Assembly: GCA_021845705.1 (NCBI GenBank)
Contig: JAJZVJ010000028.1
Span: 1 to 12,361 of the forward strand
Origin: a bacterium
Lineage (GTDB): Bacteria > Elusimicrobiota > Elusimicrobia > Elusimicrobiales > UBA9959
DNA length: 12,361 nt
Reading direction: 5' to 3'
Shown here piece after piece: positions 6,260-12,361 of this stretch. Both the position numbers and the translations under genes were made by a program. How positions within the stretch are numbered: the stretch's first letter is position 1; each line of letters starts with the position of its first letter. The notes beneath the pieces are model-generated. The model was not told where the DNA came from and made no database searches. It saw only the letters and a list, made by a program, of their open reading frames with translations.

Positions 6260-6892
6260 ATGGCAAAAAACGGTGCTCATAAAAAAGCGGCGCCCCGCGC
6301 CAACCTGGGCAGGATACTGGGGGCGGCCTCGGACCTTTTTACGCGGCAGGGCTTTCACGGGACCTCCACCCGGGACATAGCGGGGCTCGCCGGGGTCTCG
6401 CTCGGGAATATCTACAACTATTTCGGCACCAAGGAAGAGCTCTTCGTCTCCCTGCTCGCGAAATACGAGGAGGAATACTTCAGGCCGGACCAGCCGCTGA
6501 TAAAGGCCCTGGCCTCCACCGCCTTCCCGGACCATATCGAGGCGCTGGGTTTCGCCTCGCGCGAAACGGTAAAGAAATTCTCGGCCTATATCCTCCTTAT
6601 CTACGTGGACGTGGTGGAGTTCGGGGCTAAGCACGTGGCCAGGCTGTTCGCCAATATGCGCTCCGGCTACGCGGCCGCGCTGAAAGCCTCGCCCGCAAAG
6701 GCCTCTCTTAAGGTGGCCCGCGATATAGACCCCGTGGCGGCCCTTATGATGGTGACCTGGAACTATTCCAACTATTTCATAATGGAGAAACTTTTTAAAG
6801 TGAAAGGGCATTACGGCCTGGCCGATAACGAGGCCGTGAAACTGTTCGCCAGGGTGTTCAAGAAGGGGATACTTGCCGGGGGGGAGAAATGA
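6260..6892 (+). CDS. TetR/AcrR-family transcriptional repressor
   Basis: The 210-residue protein has the typical TetR helix-turn-helix at about residues 17-62: ILGAASDLFTRQGFHGTSTRDIAGLAGVSLGNIYNYFGTKEELF. The recognition helix follows AGVSLGNIYNYF. The remaining ~145 residues form the helical ligand-binding and dimer part, whose ligand cannot be read directly. It is the first gene of an operon with two acyl-CoA enzymes, and a palindrome lies just upstream. Autorepression relieved by an acyl-CoA or similar metabolite is therefore the simplest model, as for FadR-like TetR proteins. There is no clear ribosome binding site before the ATG; the leader would be only about 20 bases. The stop overlaps the next start (ATGA), showing tight coupling. 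Confidence 0.92.
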   Translation: MAKNGAHKKAAPRANLGRILGAASDLFTRQGFHGTSTRDIAGLAGVSLGNIYNYFGTKEELFVSLLAKYEEEYFRPDQPLIKALASTAFPDHIEALGFASRETVKKFSAYILLIYVDVVEFGAKHVARLFANMRSGYAAALKASPAKASLKVARDIDPVAALMMVTWNYSNYFIMEKLFKVKGHYGLADNEAVKLFARVFKKGILAGGEK

Positions 6893-8220
6893 TAACAGCG
6901 GAAAGAAAAAAGGCGGCGCGTAAAAGCGCCTATGCGGACAAGTTGATAAGCGCGGACGAAGGGGCGGCCCTGATAAAAAGCGGCGACGACGTGGTGGTGG
7001 CGCAGTGCGCCTCCGAGCCGCAGGGCTGCATGGGGCGTTTCCATACGGCCGCGCCGCGGGTGAAAGACGCCCGCGTTTTTTCCGTGCTTACGCTTAAACC
7101 TTACGATTTTTACATAAAGCCGGAGATGAAGGGCCATTTCGAGCTGGCCAGCTGGTTCCACGCGGCGGGTTCGCGCAAAGCGCTCGCGGCCGGCGCCGGC
7201 ACCGTTACCTATGTGCCCAATATGCTGCACCGCGCGGCGCTGGACCGCCTGCAGGTAAAAAAACCGGATATTTTCTTCGGAACCTGCACGCCGCCGGACT
7301 CCAAAGGTTTCGTTTCTCTCTCCCTCGGCATCACCTACGAAAAAGACATCCTCGAGGCCGCCGATACGGTGGTGCTTGAGATCAACAGGAACCTGCCGCG
7401 CACCCTGGGGGACACCCACCTGCATATTAGCGACGTGGACTGGTTCGTTGAGAACCACCAGGAAGTCCCCACGCTGCCTTCTCCGGACCCGGATGAGACG
7501 GAGACCTTGATCGGCAACTATATAGCCGAGCTGGTGGACGACGGCGCCACTATTCAGCTGGGGATAGGCGGCATACCGAACGCCGCGGCCCTGGCGCTGA
7601 AAGGCAAGAAAGACCTGGGCGTGCATACCGAGATGCTGGTGGACTCGGTGATGGAACTTTACTGGGCCGGCGTGATCACCAATAAAAGAAAAGCTCTCTG
7701 CAAGGACAAGTTCGTCTGCACGTTCGCCATGGGCTCGCGCAGGCTTTATGACTGGCTGGACGATAACCCGGCCGTGGAGTTCCGCCGCGGCTCCTGGGTT
7801 AACGACCCCGCCGTGATACGCCGCAATTCCCGGATGGTCTCTATAAACACCTGCCTGTCGGTGGACCTCACCGGCCAGGTGGCGAGCGAATCCATCGGCC
7901 CCGCGCAGTATTCCGGCACCGGCGGCCAGACCGATACCGCCGTAGGCGCTAAAGAGGCTTACGACGGGCTGGGAAAAGGCGTTATAGCCTGCCGCTCTAC
8001 GGCTAAAAAGGGCACGGTCTCGGCCATAGTCCCCACGCTGGCCGAAGGCTCGGCCGTCACTCTTCACCGGGCGAACACGGATAATGTGGTGACGGAGTTC
8101 GGCATAGCGCGCCTGCGCGGCCGCACCGTGCGCGAAAGGGCCAAAGCGCTGATAGCCGTGGCGCACCCGGATTTCAGGGCGGAGCTGGCGAAACAGGCGG
8201 GGAAGCTGGGCTATCTTTAA
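6889..8220 (+). CDS. Acetyl-CoA hydrolase/transferase family protein (short-chain acyl-CoA:carboxylate CoA-transferase)
   Basis: The 443-residue cytoplasmic enzyme belongs to the class I CoA-transferases that include 4-hydroxybutyrate and butyryl-CoA:acetate CoA-transferases and acetyl-CoA hydrolase. The N-terminal domain covers about 15-215 and the C-terminal acetyl-CoA hydrolase domain about 225-440. Visible motifs are GIGGIPNA (225-232), the probable catalytic glutamate E248 in GVHTEMLVDS, which forms the glutamyl-CoA thioester in relatives, and YSGTGGQTD (341-349). It would move CoA between acetate and a short acyl-CoA such as butyryl-, 4-hydroxybutyryl- or acetoacetyl-CoA; the substrate is not settled by these motifs. 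It overlaps the TetR gene (ATGA) with a purine-rich site (GGGGGGAGAA) before the ATG, and lies 30 bases before the thiolase. The pairing favours acetoacetyl-CoA or butyryl-CoA chemistry. Confidence 0.93.
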   Translation: MITAERKKAARKSAYADKLISADEGAALIKSGDDVVVAQCASEPQGCMGRFHTAAPRVKDARVFSVLTLKPYDFYIKPEMKGHFELASWFHAAGSRKALAAGAGTVTYVPNMLHRAALDRLQVKKPDIFFGTCTPPDSKGFVSLSLGITYEKDILEAADTVVLEINRNLPRTLGDTHLHISDVDWFVENHQEVPTLPSPDPDETETLIGNYIAELVDDGATIQLGIGGIPNAAALALKGKKDLGVHTEMLVDSVMELYWAGVITNKRKALCKDKFVCTFAMGSRRLYDWLDDNPAVEFRRGSWVNDPAVIRRNSRMVSINTCLSVDLTGQVASESIGPAQYSGTGGQTDTAVGAKEAYDGLGKGVIACRSTAKKGTVSAIVPTLAEGSAVTLHRANTDNVVTEFGIARLRGRTVRERAKALIAVAHPDFRAELAKQAGKLGYL

Positions 8221-8250
8221 GAGAAGAGAGAATATAACACGGAGGAACGC

Positions 8251-9429
8251 ATGAAAGAAGTTTTTATAGCGGAAGGGGTCAGGACGGCGATAGGAAGTTT
8301 CGGCGGCGCGCTGGCCGAGCTGAGCTCGGTGGAACTGGGGAAGACGGTGGTGAAAGCGGCGCTTGAACGCGCCAAGGTGAACCCCGCGGAGATAGACGAG
8401 GTGCTGATGGGAAGCATCTACCAGGCCGGCGTGGGCCAGAACATGGCCCGGCAGATAGCCATAGGTTCCGGCGTGCCGAATAATAAGACCGCCCTTACGC
8501 TTAACATGTTGTGCGGCTCCGGGCTGCGCACCGTGGCCATGGCGGCGCAGCAGATAAAATGCGGCGACGCCGAGCTGATAATAGCCGGCGGCGCCGAGAG
8601 CATGACCAACGCGCCTTACGTGCTTAAAAAAGCGCGCGGCGGCTACAAGATGGGGAACGGCGAGGTCATAGATTCCATGATAGGCGACGGGCTCTGGGAT
8701 ATTTTCAATAACTACCATATGGGCATGACGGCCGAGAACCTGGCCGAGAAATACGGGATAAGCCGCGGGGAGCAGGATGAATTCGCGGCCGGGTCCCAGA
8801 ATAAGACGGAAAAAGCGATGAAAGAGAACCGTTTCGCGGACGAGATAGCGCCGGTGGCCATCGCGCAGCGCAAAGGCGCCCCGGTTATGTTCGCCAAGGA
8901 CGAATATCCCAAAGCCGGGGTTACGGCCGAAGGCCTGGCCAAGCTGCGCCCCGCTTTCAAAAAGGACGGCACCGTTACCGCCGGCAACGCCTCCGGCATA
9001 AACGACGGCGCGGCCTGCGTGCTGCTGGCTTCGGGCGAGGCGGTTAAGAAGCATAACCTCAGCCCGCTGGCGAAGATAGTCTCCTACGCCTGGGCCGGGG
9101 TGGACCCCGCCATAATGGGCATAGGCCCGGTGGAAGCCGTGCGCCTGGCGCTTAAGAAAGCCGGCTGGGAGCTGAAGGACGTGGAACTGATAGAGGCCAA
9201 CGAGGCTTTCGCCGCGCAGTCGCTGGCCGTGGCCAAGGAGCTTGGCTTCAATAAAGATATAGTGAACGTGAACGGCGGCGCGGTGGCGCTGGGCCACCCC
9301 GTAGGCGCCTCCGGCGCGCGCGTGCTGGTTACGCTGCTGCACGAAATGAAAAAGCGCGGGGTCAAGAAAGGCCTGGCCACCCTCTGCATAGGCGGCGGCA
9401 TGGGCATAGCCATGTGCGTCGAGCGGTAA
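8251..9429 (+). CDS. atoB: Acetyl-CoA C-acetyltransferase (acetoacetyl-CoA thiolase)
   Basis: The 392-residue enzyme, standard length for the family, joins two acetyl-CoA into acetoacetyl-CoA or runs the reverse cleavage. All catalytic elements are present: nucleophile C88 (LNMLCGSGLR), N317 in NEAFA, H349 (GGAVALGHPVGASG) and the second acid-base cysteine C379 (TLCIGGGMG). A good ribosome binding site (GGAGG) precedes ATG 8251. It is the last gene of the TetR operon, followed after 12 bases by a strong terminator. With the CoA-transferase it can make or use acetoacetate and acetyl-CoA. No 3-hydroxybutyryl-CoA dehydrogenase, crotonase or acyl-CoA dehydrogenase is nearby, so a full butyrate or beta-oxidation route would need genes elsewhere. 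Confidence 0.96.
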   Translation: MKEVFIAEGVRTAIGSFGGALAELSSVELGKTVVKAALERAKVNPAEIDEVLMGSIYQAGVGQNMARQIAIGSGVPNNKTALTLNMLCGSGLRTVAMAAQQIKCGDAELIIAGGAESMTNAPYVLKKARGGYKMGNGEVIDSMIGDGLWDIFNNYHMGMTAENLAEKYGISRGEQDEFAAGSQNKTEKAMKENRFADEIAPVAIAQRKGAPVMFAKDEYPKAGVTAEGLAKLRPAFKKDGTVTAGNASGINDGAACVLLASGEAVKKHNLSPLAKIVSYAWAGVDPAIMGIGPVEAVRLALKKAGWELKDVELIEANEAFAAQSLAVAKELGFNKDIVNVNGGAVALGHPVGASGARVLVTLLHEMKKRGVKKGLATLCIGGGMGIAMCVER

Positions 9430-9441
9430 GTTTAGCCAAGC

Positions 9442-9478
9442 AATGAAAAAGCCCCGGGAGGACCGGGGCTTTTTCATT
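9442..9478. terminator. Strong bidirectional terminator
   Basis: A perfect 16-base-pair stem (9442-9457 with 9463-9478) encloses the five-base loop GAGGA. The core is GCCCCGG/CCGGGGC with AAAAA on one side and TTTTT on the other. It sits between the thiolase stop (9429) and the converging stop at 9498 and can serve both genes. Confidence 0.95.
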
Positions 9479-9497
9479 TATAAGCCGCAGCCGGCCG

Positions 9498-10787
9498 CTA
9501 TTTAACGGTAACGGCTATGCGGGTGTTGTTCTCGCGCATAACGTCGTGGTTCACCTCTTCAGGGGTGGTGTTGCCGTCCTCGTCGGTAAGCTTTACTTCA
9601 AGCTCGTAGGTTCCGGGAGGCAGCGTTTTAAAATCCGCCATGCCGGTCCATTCCGTTTCCACCTTGCGGCTGAAGAAAGGCGCGTACCAGCCTTTGGGGT
9701 CAAGCAGGGCCAGCCTGCCGCGGGACATTTCCCCCACAAGGGCCCCGTCGCGGTAGACGGAAATTACGCAGTCCAGGGAATGAGAATTGTTGTCCAGCGC
9801 GCCGAAGGTGAGCTTTGAGGTTTCGCCGACCTTGAGGGTTCTGTCCCCGAGGTAAAGGTTGTAAACAAGGGGAGGGAGCTCCCTCGAGGCGGCTTTCAGG
9901 ACCTCGACGGTAGCGAAAGCGGCCGCGGAAAGCTGCTGGGCGTGTATCTCCGGGTCGGGGCTCCTGCCTTTATCTCCGGAATAAATGTCGTCGCCGTTAT
10001 CTCCGCCGTAATGCCCCTTGGGGCCGGTGGTGTTGTCCTGGCCCATGCGCAGCGCGTTGGGCGCCTCCACCCAGTACTGCTTGCCGGTGGCGGGGTCTTT
10101 CCAGGAGGGCAGTTTCCTGCGGGTCTCGTTCTGCACAAGCTGGTAATAAGCGTAGGGTTCCTGCTTGCCGTCCGCGCCCCCGGGAACCGCGATGTTGTCC
10201 TCGTCGCCGTTGTCGAAGCCCTCGAATTTATCGTTATGCACAAAAAGGCCGTGCGGGATATTGGCCGCGTGGGTGGGCACGGCCATGTCCTCGGTAAGGT
10301 GGCAGATTATGCCTATGTCCCTGTAGGCGGTGGAAGAGTCGAACTGTTCATAATGCTTCAGTACCCCGCCGTCAAAATCCCGGGAGGTCCCGAACCAGAT
10401 GCCCTTTACGTCGCCGCCGTTGGCGGACATGGTGGGGTGGCCCGATTCGGAATAGGAGCCGGAGATCAGCGCGTCCCTGCGGATCTCGAATTCCCGGGTG
10501 TTCAGCGTGGCGAGCGCGCTTTTCATTATTTTTTTATGCACCCCGCCGAACAAACTGGGCCATTTGCTCTCGTCCATCAGCTCCGCCCCGGCCGTGCCGT
10601 CTATAAGCGAGGGGCCGGAAGCCGCCGGGACCGGTATAATTTCCTCTCCGGAAGGTCCGGCCGCCGAGACAAGGTCGTTGTAGGAAACTCCGCCGGCCGA
10701 AAGGAGGCAGGGCGAGAGCAGCAAGACGGAACTGACGGCGAAAAGGCGGGCGAGGACAGGGTTCTTACCGGAAATGTTCTTGGCCAT
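9498..10787 (-). CDS. Exported zinc-dependent phospholipase C-like protein with C-terminal beta domain
   Basis: From the chosen ATG (10785-10787 on the complement) the product has 429 residues. It opens with a signal peptide (basic start, then LFAVSSVLLLSPCLLSA), which is why I prefer this start to the in-frame ATG at 10808 or TTG at 10859. Residues 163-176 read HLTEDMAVPTHAAN. This matches in spacing the H-x3-D-x5-H zinc-ligand signature of zinc-dependent phospholipase C and S1/P1 nucleases (H118, D122, H128 in the Bacillus cereus enzyme). HNDKFE (184-189) may supply the next H/E pair, and H84 in GGVHKKIMKSAL the N-terminal histidine. A helix at 281-304 would close the all-helical domain. 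Residues from about 310 onward look like an immunoglobulin-like beta domain. Some usual ligands are hard to place, so activity is uncertain. A -10-like TATATT lies six bases before the ATG. Confidence 0.7.
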   Translation of the reverse strand: MAKNISGKNPVLARLFAVSSVLLLSPCLLSAGGVSYNDLVSAAGPSGEEIIPVPAASGPSLIDGTAGAELMDESKWPSLFGGVHKKIMKSALATLNTREFEIRRDALISGSYSESGHPTMSANGGDVKGIWFGTSRDFDGGVLKHYEQFDSSTAYRDIGIICHLTEDMAVPTHAANIPHGLFVHNDKFEGFDNGDEDNIAVPGGADGKQEPYAYYQLVQNETRRKLPSWKDPATGKQYWVEAPNALRMGQDNTTGPKGHYGGDNGDDIYSGDKGRSPDPEIHAQQLSAAAFATVEVLKAASRELPPLVYNLYLGDRTLKVGETSKLTFGALDNNSHSLDCVISVYRDGALVGEMSRGRLALLDPKGWYAPFFSRKVETEWTGMADFKTLPPGTYELEVKLTDEDGNTTPEEVNHDVMRENNTRIAVTVK

Positions 10788-10793
10788 GGCAAT

Positions 10794-10799
10794 AATATA
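10794..10799 (-). promoter_or_regulatory. -10 box of the phospholipase-like gene (TATATT), leaderless-type
   Basis: On the minus strand TATATT ends six bases before the ATG at 10787, the same geometry as at rluB and the DedA gene. A weak -35-like TTGGGT occurs 16 bases upstream. A GGTGAGG lies about 13 bases before the ATG, too far for a good ribosome binding site. Confidence 0.45.
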
Positions 10800-10895
10800 C
10801 CTCACCATGGGAAAAACCCAAGTGCTGAAGGGCCCAGGACCGGAAGGTCTATGGGGCAATATTAATTTACCTGCTGGACCGGCCGGGTGCCGGAA

Positions 10896-11279
10896 TTAAC
10901 TCTTATGGAGATGTAAATAATATAGATGGCGCAGGGAGGCCGGCATATGGGAACCAGCCGAGCCTATGACCACGGCCAGCAAAAGCAGGGCCCCGCTGTG
11001 CTCCCGGAAGACCGGAACCAGGGCCAGGACCAGGAGCTTCAGCAGCGTCAGCCCGCCAGCGAGCTGAAGGAACCAGTCCGGGCCGCCGCGCAGTTCGAGC
11101 AGCATCAGGCCGGCCCCGGAGAGGACGCTGAAATACAGCCAGGGCTCCAGCCCGGCCCTGGGAACGCCGAACCAGTGCCCGCCCACAAGCACGGAAAAGC
11201 CGATGATGTGAAGCGTGCGCAGCAGGATGCGCAGGCCTCTCCCTTTTTTTAGCGCGGGTTTTTCCGGGTCGTTGGTCAT
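10896..11279 (-). CDS. Small multi-span membrane protein, conserved-hypothetical type
   Basis: The 127-residue product has a charged N-terminus (MTNDPEKPALKKGR) and about four hydrophobic spans near residues 20-37, 48-62, 70-90 and 96-110. It ends in a histidine-rich tail (RHLYYLHLHKS). Histidines also occur at the start of the first span (RTLHIIGF) and in GGHWFG and GSHMP. This layout recalls small cytochrome b/CopD-like membrane proteins that bind haem or copper with histidines. From memory, unnamed proteins with HIxGxxxLxGGHxF and GSHMP occur in many bacteria; I know no function. A good promoter lies upstream on the minus strand. There is no clear ribosome binding site. It is divergent from hdrC, across a 191-base gap, and 108 bases upstream of the phospholipase-like start on the same strand. 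Confidence 0.75.
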   Translation of the reverse strand: MTNDPEKPALKKGRGLRILLRTLHIIGFSVLVGGHWFGVPRAGLEPWLYFSVLSGAGLMLLELRGGPDWFLQLAGGLTLLKLLVLALVPVFREHSGALLLLAVVIGSAGSHMPASLRHLYYLHLHKS

Positions 11280-11470
11280 AGGCTCTGGGTACTGTTATTA
11301 TAGCGGTAAGCCCCTTTCTTGGCAATTTAAAGCGCCCGCCCAGGGGCGGAGCGGTCTTCGCTTTACCTCGGCATTATAAGCAAAGCTTATACATACATAA
11401 TCAGAAATAATTGGCCCGCTCCGGCACGCGCATGATAGTATAAGAATAACCGCAGCAAGGAGGTGGTTCC
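11280..11470. other. Divergent intergenic region with two inverted repeats
   Basis: This 191-base gap separates the small membrane protein gene from hdrC. Besides the minus-strand promoter it holds a GC-rich inverted repeat, CCGCCC-AG-GGGCGG (11336-11349), and an AT-rich one, ATAAGC-AAA-GCTTAT (11376-11390). For hdrC a possible promoter is TTGGCC (11411-11416) with an extended -10 (TG-A-TAGTAT, 11433-11441); spacing and match are only fair. The AT-rich palindrome lies 20-35 bases upstream of it, a suitable place for an activator or repressor. No riboswitch-like fold was recognised. Confidence 0.4.
11297..11325 (-). promoter_or_regulatory. Promoter of the small membrane protein gene
   Basis: On the minus strand TTGCCA (complement of 11320-11325) is followed after exactly 17 bases by a perfect TATAAT (complement of 11297-11302). 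This is the closest match to the housekeeping consensus in the window. Transcription would begin near 11290, leaving a leader of about ten bases before the ATG at 11279. Confidence 0.72.
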
Positions 11471-12064
11471 ATGCCACTAAAGCAGACGATCAAATACGAA
11501 AGCGATTGCGACAAGGAATTCGCCGGCTGGATAAGCGGCCAGACCGGCGGCGAGAACCTGCGCCACTGCATACAGTGCGGCATCTGCAGCGCCACCTGCC
11601 CCCTCTCCCTTTATATGGACTACACGCCCCGCAGGCTCATCAACATGGCCCGCGAAGGCTTTAAAAAAGAAGTGCTCAGTTCTTTCACCATCTGGCTGTG
11701 TTCCAGCTGCTACGCCTGCCGCGAAGAATGCCCGAAGAGCATTAAAGTTACCGACATAATGTACCTGCTCAAGCGCAGGGCCATAGAGGAAGGCGTGTAC
11801 CCGCGGCGCTTCCCTATCCCGGTGCTGGCCCGGGAATTCGGCCGCATGATCTTCATGTTCGGGCGCGTGCAGGAAACCCTGCTGGTCACGGACCTGTTCC
11901 TGCGCACCAGCTGGTTCAGGTTCCTCAATATGACGGGCCTTGGCCTGAACCTTATGCGTACCGGGCGCCTGTCCGTCCTCCCGGATAGGATAAAGGGCCG
12001 CAGGCAGCTGCGCCAGGTTATGGCCGCGCTGGACCTGCAGGAAAGCAAGGAGGCAGTGAAATGA
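11471..12064 (+). CDS. hdrC: Heterodisulfide reductase subunit C-like iron-sulfur protein
   Basis: The 197-residue protein carries two [4Fe-4S] cluster motifs. The first is C33, C36, C39 and C43 (CIQCGICSATCP); the second is C77, C80, C83 and C87 (CSSCYACREECP). The arrangement and length fit HdrC, which passes electrons to the catalytic HdrB subunit in heterodisulfide reductases of methanogens and the Hdr-like complexes of many anaerobic and sulfur-metabolising bacteria. A very good ribosome binding site (AAGGAGGTGG) sits seven bases before the ATG. The stop overlaps the hdrB start (ATGA), so the two are made together. The rest of the complex, if any (HdrA flavoprotein, MvhD or dehydrogenase partners), lies beyond the right edge. 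A bacterial role in thiol/disulfide or flavin-based electron bifurcation is inference. Confidence 0.92.
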   Translation: MPLKQTIKYESDCDKEFAGWISGQTGGENLRHCIQCGICSATCPLSLYMDYTPRRLINMAREGFKKEVLSSFTIWLCSSCYACREECPKSIKVTDIMYLLKRRAIEEGVYPRRFPIPVLAREFGRMIFMFGRVQETLLVTDLFLRTSWFRFLNMTGLGLNLMRTGRLSVLPDRIKGRRQLRQVMAALDLQESKEAVK

Positions 12065-12361
12065 AATACCAATATTTTCCCGGCTGCTCTTTGAAGGGCA
12101 CAGGCAGGGCTTACGAAGAATCCTTTCTCGCCGTGTTCGGCGCCCTCGGCATAGAGGTCAGGGAGCTTGAAGACTGGAACTGCTGCGGCGCCACCGCTTA
12201 TATGTCGGTGGACGAGACTAAATCCTACGCGCTGGCGGGCCGCAACCTGGCCATAGCCGAGCGTGAGGACCTGGACGTTATAGCGCCCTGCAGCGCGTGC
12301 TACCTGGTGCTGAACAAGACCATGAAGCTGATGAAGGATAACCCGGAGCAGGGCCGCAGGG
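12061..12361 (+). CDS. hdrB: Heterodisulfide reductase subunit B-like protein (3' partial)
   Basis: One hundred codons are visible before the window ends. They hold a complete first CCG domain: C9 (YFPGCSLKGT), the vicinal pair C41-C42 (WNCCGATAY), and C77 and C80 (APCSACYLVLNK), that is C-x31-CC-x34-C-x2-C. In HdrB this domain and its second copy hold the noncubane iron-sulfur clusters that cleave the disulfide substrate. The second CCG domain should follow outside the window. The ATG overlaps the hdrC stop; AAGGAGG lies eight bases upstream within the hdrC end. The natural substrate in a bacterium without coenzymes M and B is unknown. Confidence 0.93.
   Translation, partial: MKYQYFPGCSLKGTGRAYEESFLAVFGALGIEVRELEDWNCCGATAYMSVDETKSYALAGRNLAIAEREDLDVIAPCSACYLVLNKTMKLMKDNPEQGRR

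Noticed and set aside
6811..9477. A very long open frame on the minus strand (888 codons)
   Set aside because: It lies opposite three intact genes with full catalytic motifs. Its translation is a histidine-, glycine- and arginine-rich shadow typical of the antisense of GC-rich genes.
9942..10865. A 307-codon plus-strand frame opposite the phospholipase-like gene
   Set aside because: The minus-strand product has a signal peptide and a zinc-ligand signature. The plus frame is glycine-, valine- and histidine-rich without motifs and lacks a ribosome binding site.
10879..10893. CCGGC-CGGGT-GCCGG as a terminator of the small membrane protein gene
   Set aside because: The stem is only five base pairs and no T run follows on the minus strand, so read-through into the phospholipase-like gene cannot be excluded.
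1..12361. CRISPR arrays, prophage or intact insertion sequence
   Set aside because: No spaced direct repeats, phage structural genes, integrase or transposase were seen. The only mobile-element-like structure is the hairpin at 2564-2633.

Overview
The window is a gene-dense, GC-rich bacterial chromosome segment. It holds 13 protein genes (two cut by the window edges), one tRNA gene, several clear terminators and promoters, and one long palindromic element. I see no phage, plasmid, CRISPR or intact insertion-sequence genes. Isoleucine is often coded by ATA and arginine by AGG despite the high GC. Together with an Hdr-type redox operon and mostly housekeeping content, this would fit an anaerobic candidate-phylum-like lineage such as Elusimicrobiota. 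That assignment is a weak inference from style, not from a marker gene.

Layout. Positions 1-153 are the tail of an unrecognised protein. A plus-strand group follows: a six-span membrane class III adenylate cyclase with HAMP domain (209-1942), a TfoX N-terminal-domain protein (1946-2287) and a 44-residue single-span membrane protein overlapping it (2284-2418). Next come tRNA-Val(CAC) at 2476-2550 and a near-perfect long hairpin of REP/MITE type (2564-2633), which sits directly in front of the ribosome binding site of a secreted orphan protein (2647-3645). A 23S rRNA pseudouridine synthase of the RluB type (3706-4524, minus) is divergent from a DedA membrane protein overlapping a YeiH-type transporter (4579-6175, plus).

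Positions 6205-9429 form a self-contained regulated operon. It has a good promoter and a 20-bp palindromic operator, then a TetR repressor, an acetyl-CoA hydrolase/CoA-transferase and an acetyl-CoA acetyltransferase (thiolase). A textbook bidirectional terminator (9442-9478) ends it. The operator resembles the acyl-CoA-responsive FadR sites of Bacillus, so the operon probably responds to short or medium acyl-CoA and interconverts acetyl-CoA, acetoacetyl-CoA and short-chain acids. On the minus strand lie an exported protein with the zinc-ligand signature of zinc-dependent phospholipase C (9498-10787) and a small histidine-bearing membrane protein (10896-11279). On the plus strand, hdrC (11471-12064) and the start of hdrB (12061 to the edge) open a heterodisulfide-reductase-type electron-transfer operon that continues beyond the window.

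The most interesting signals are: (1) the long palindrome placed so that the downstream gene must be transcribed through it; (2) three genes whose start codon lies exactly six bases after a TANNNT box, with no Shine-Dalgarno sequence, suggesting leaderless transcripts; (3) the FadR-like operator at the TetR promoter; (4) a divergent secreted phospholipase-C-like protein. None is a proven new system; each is given with a test.
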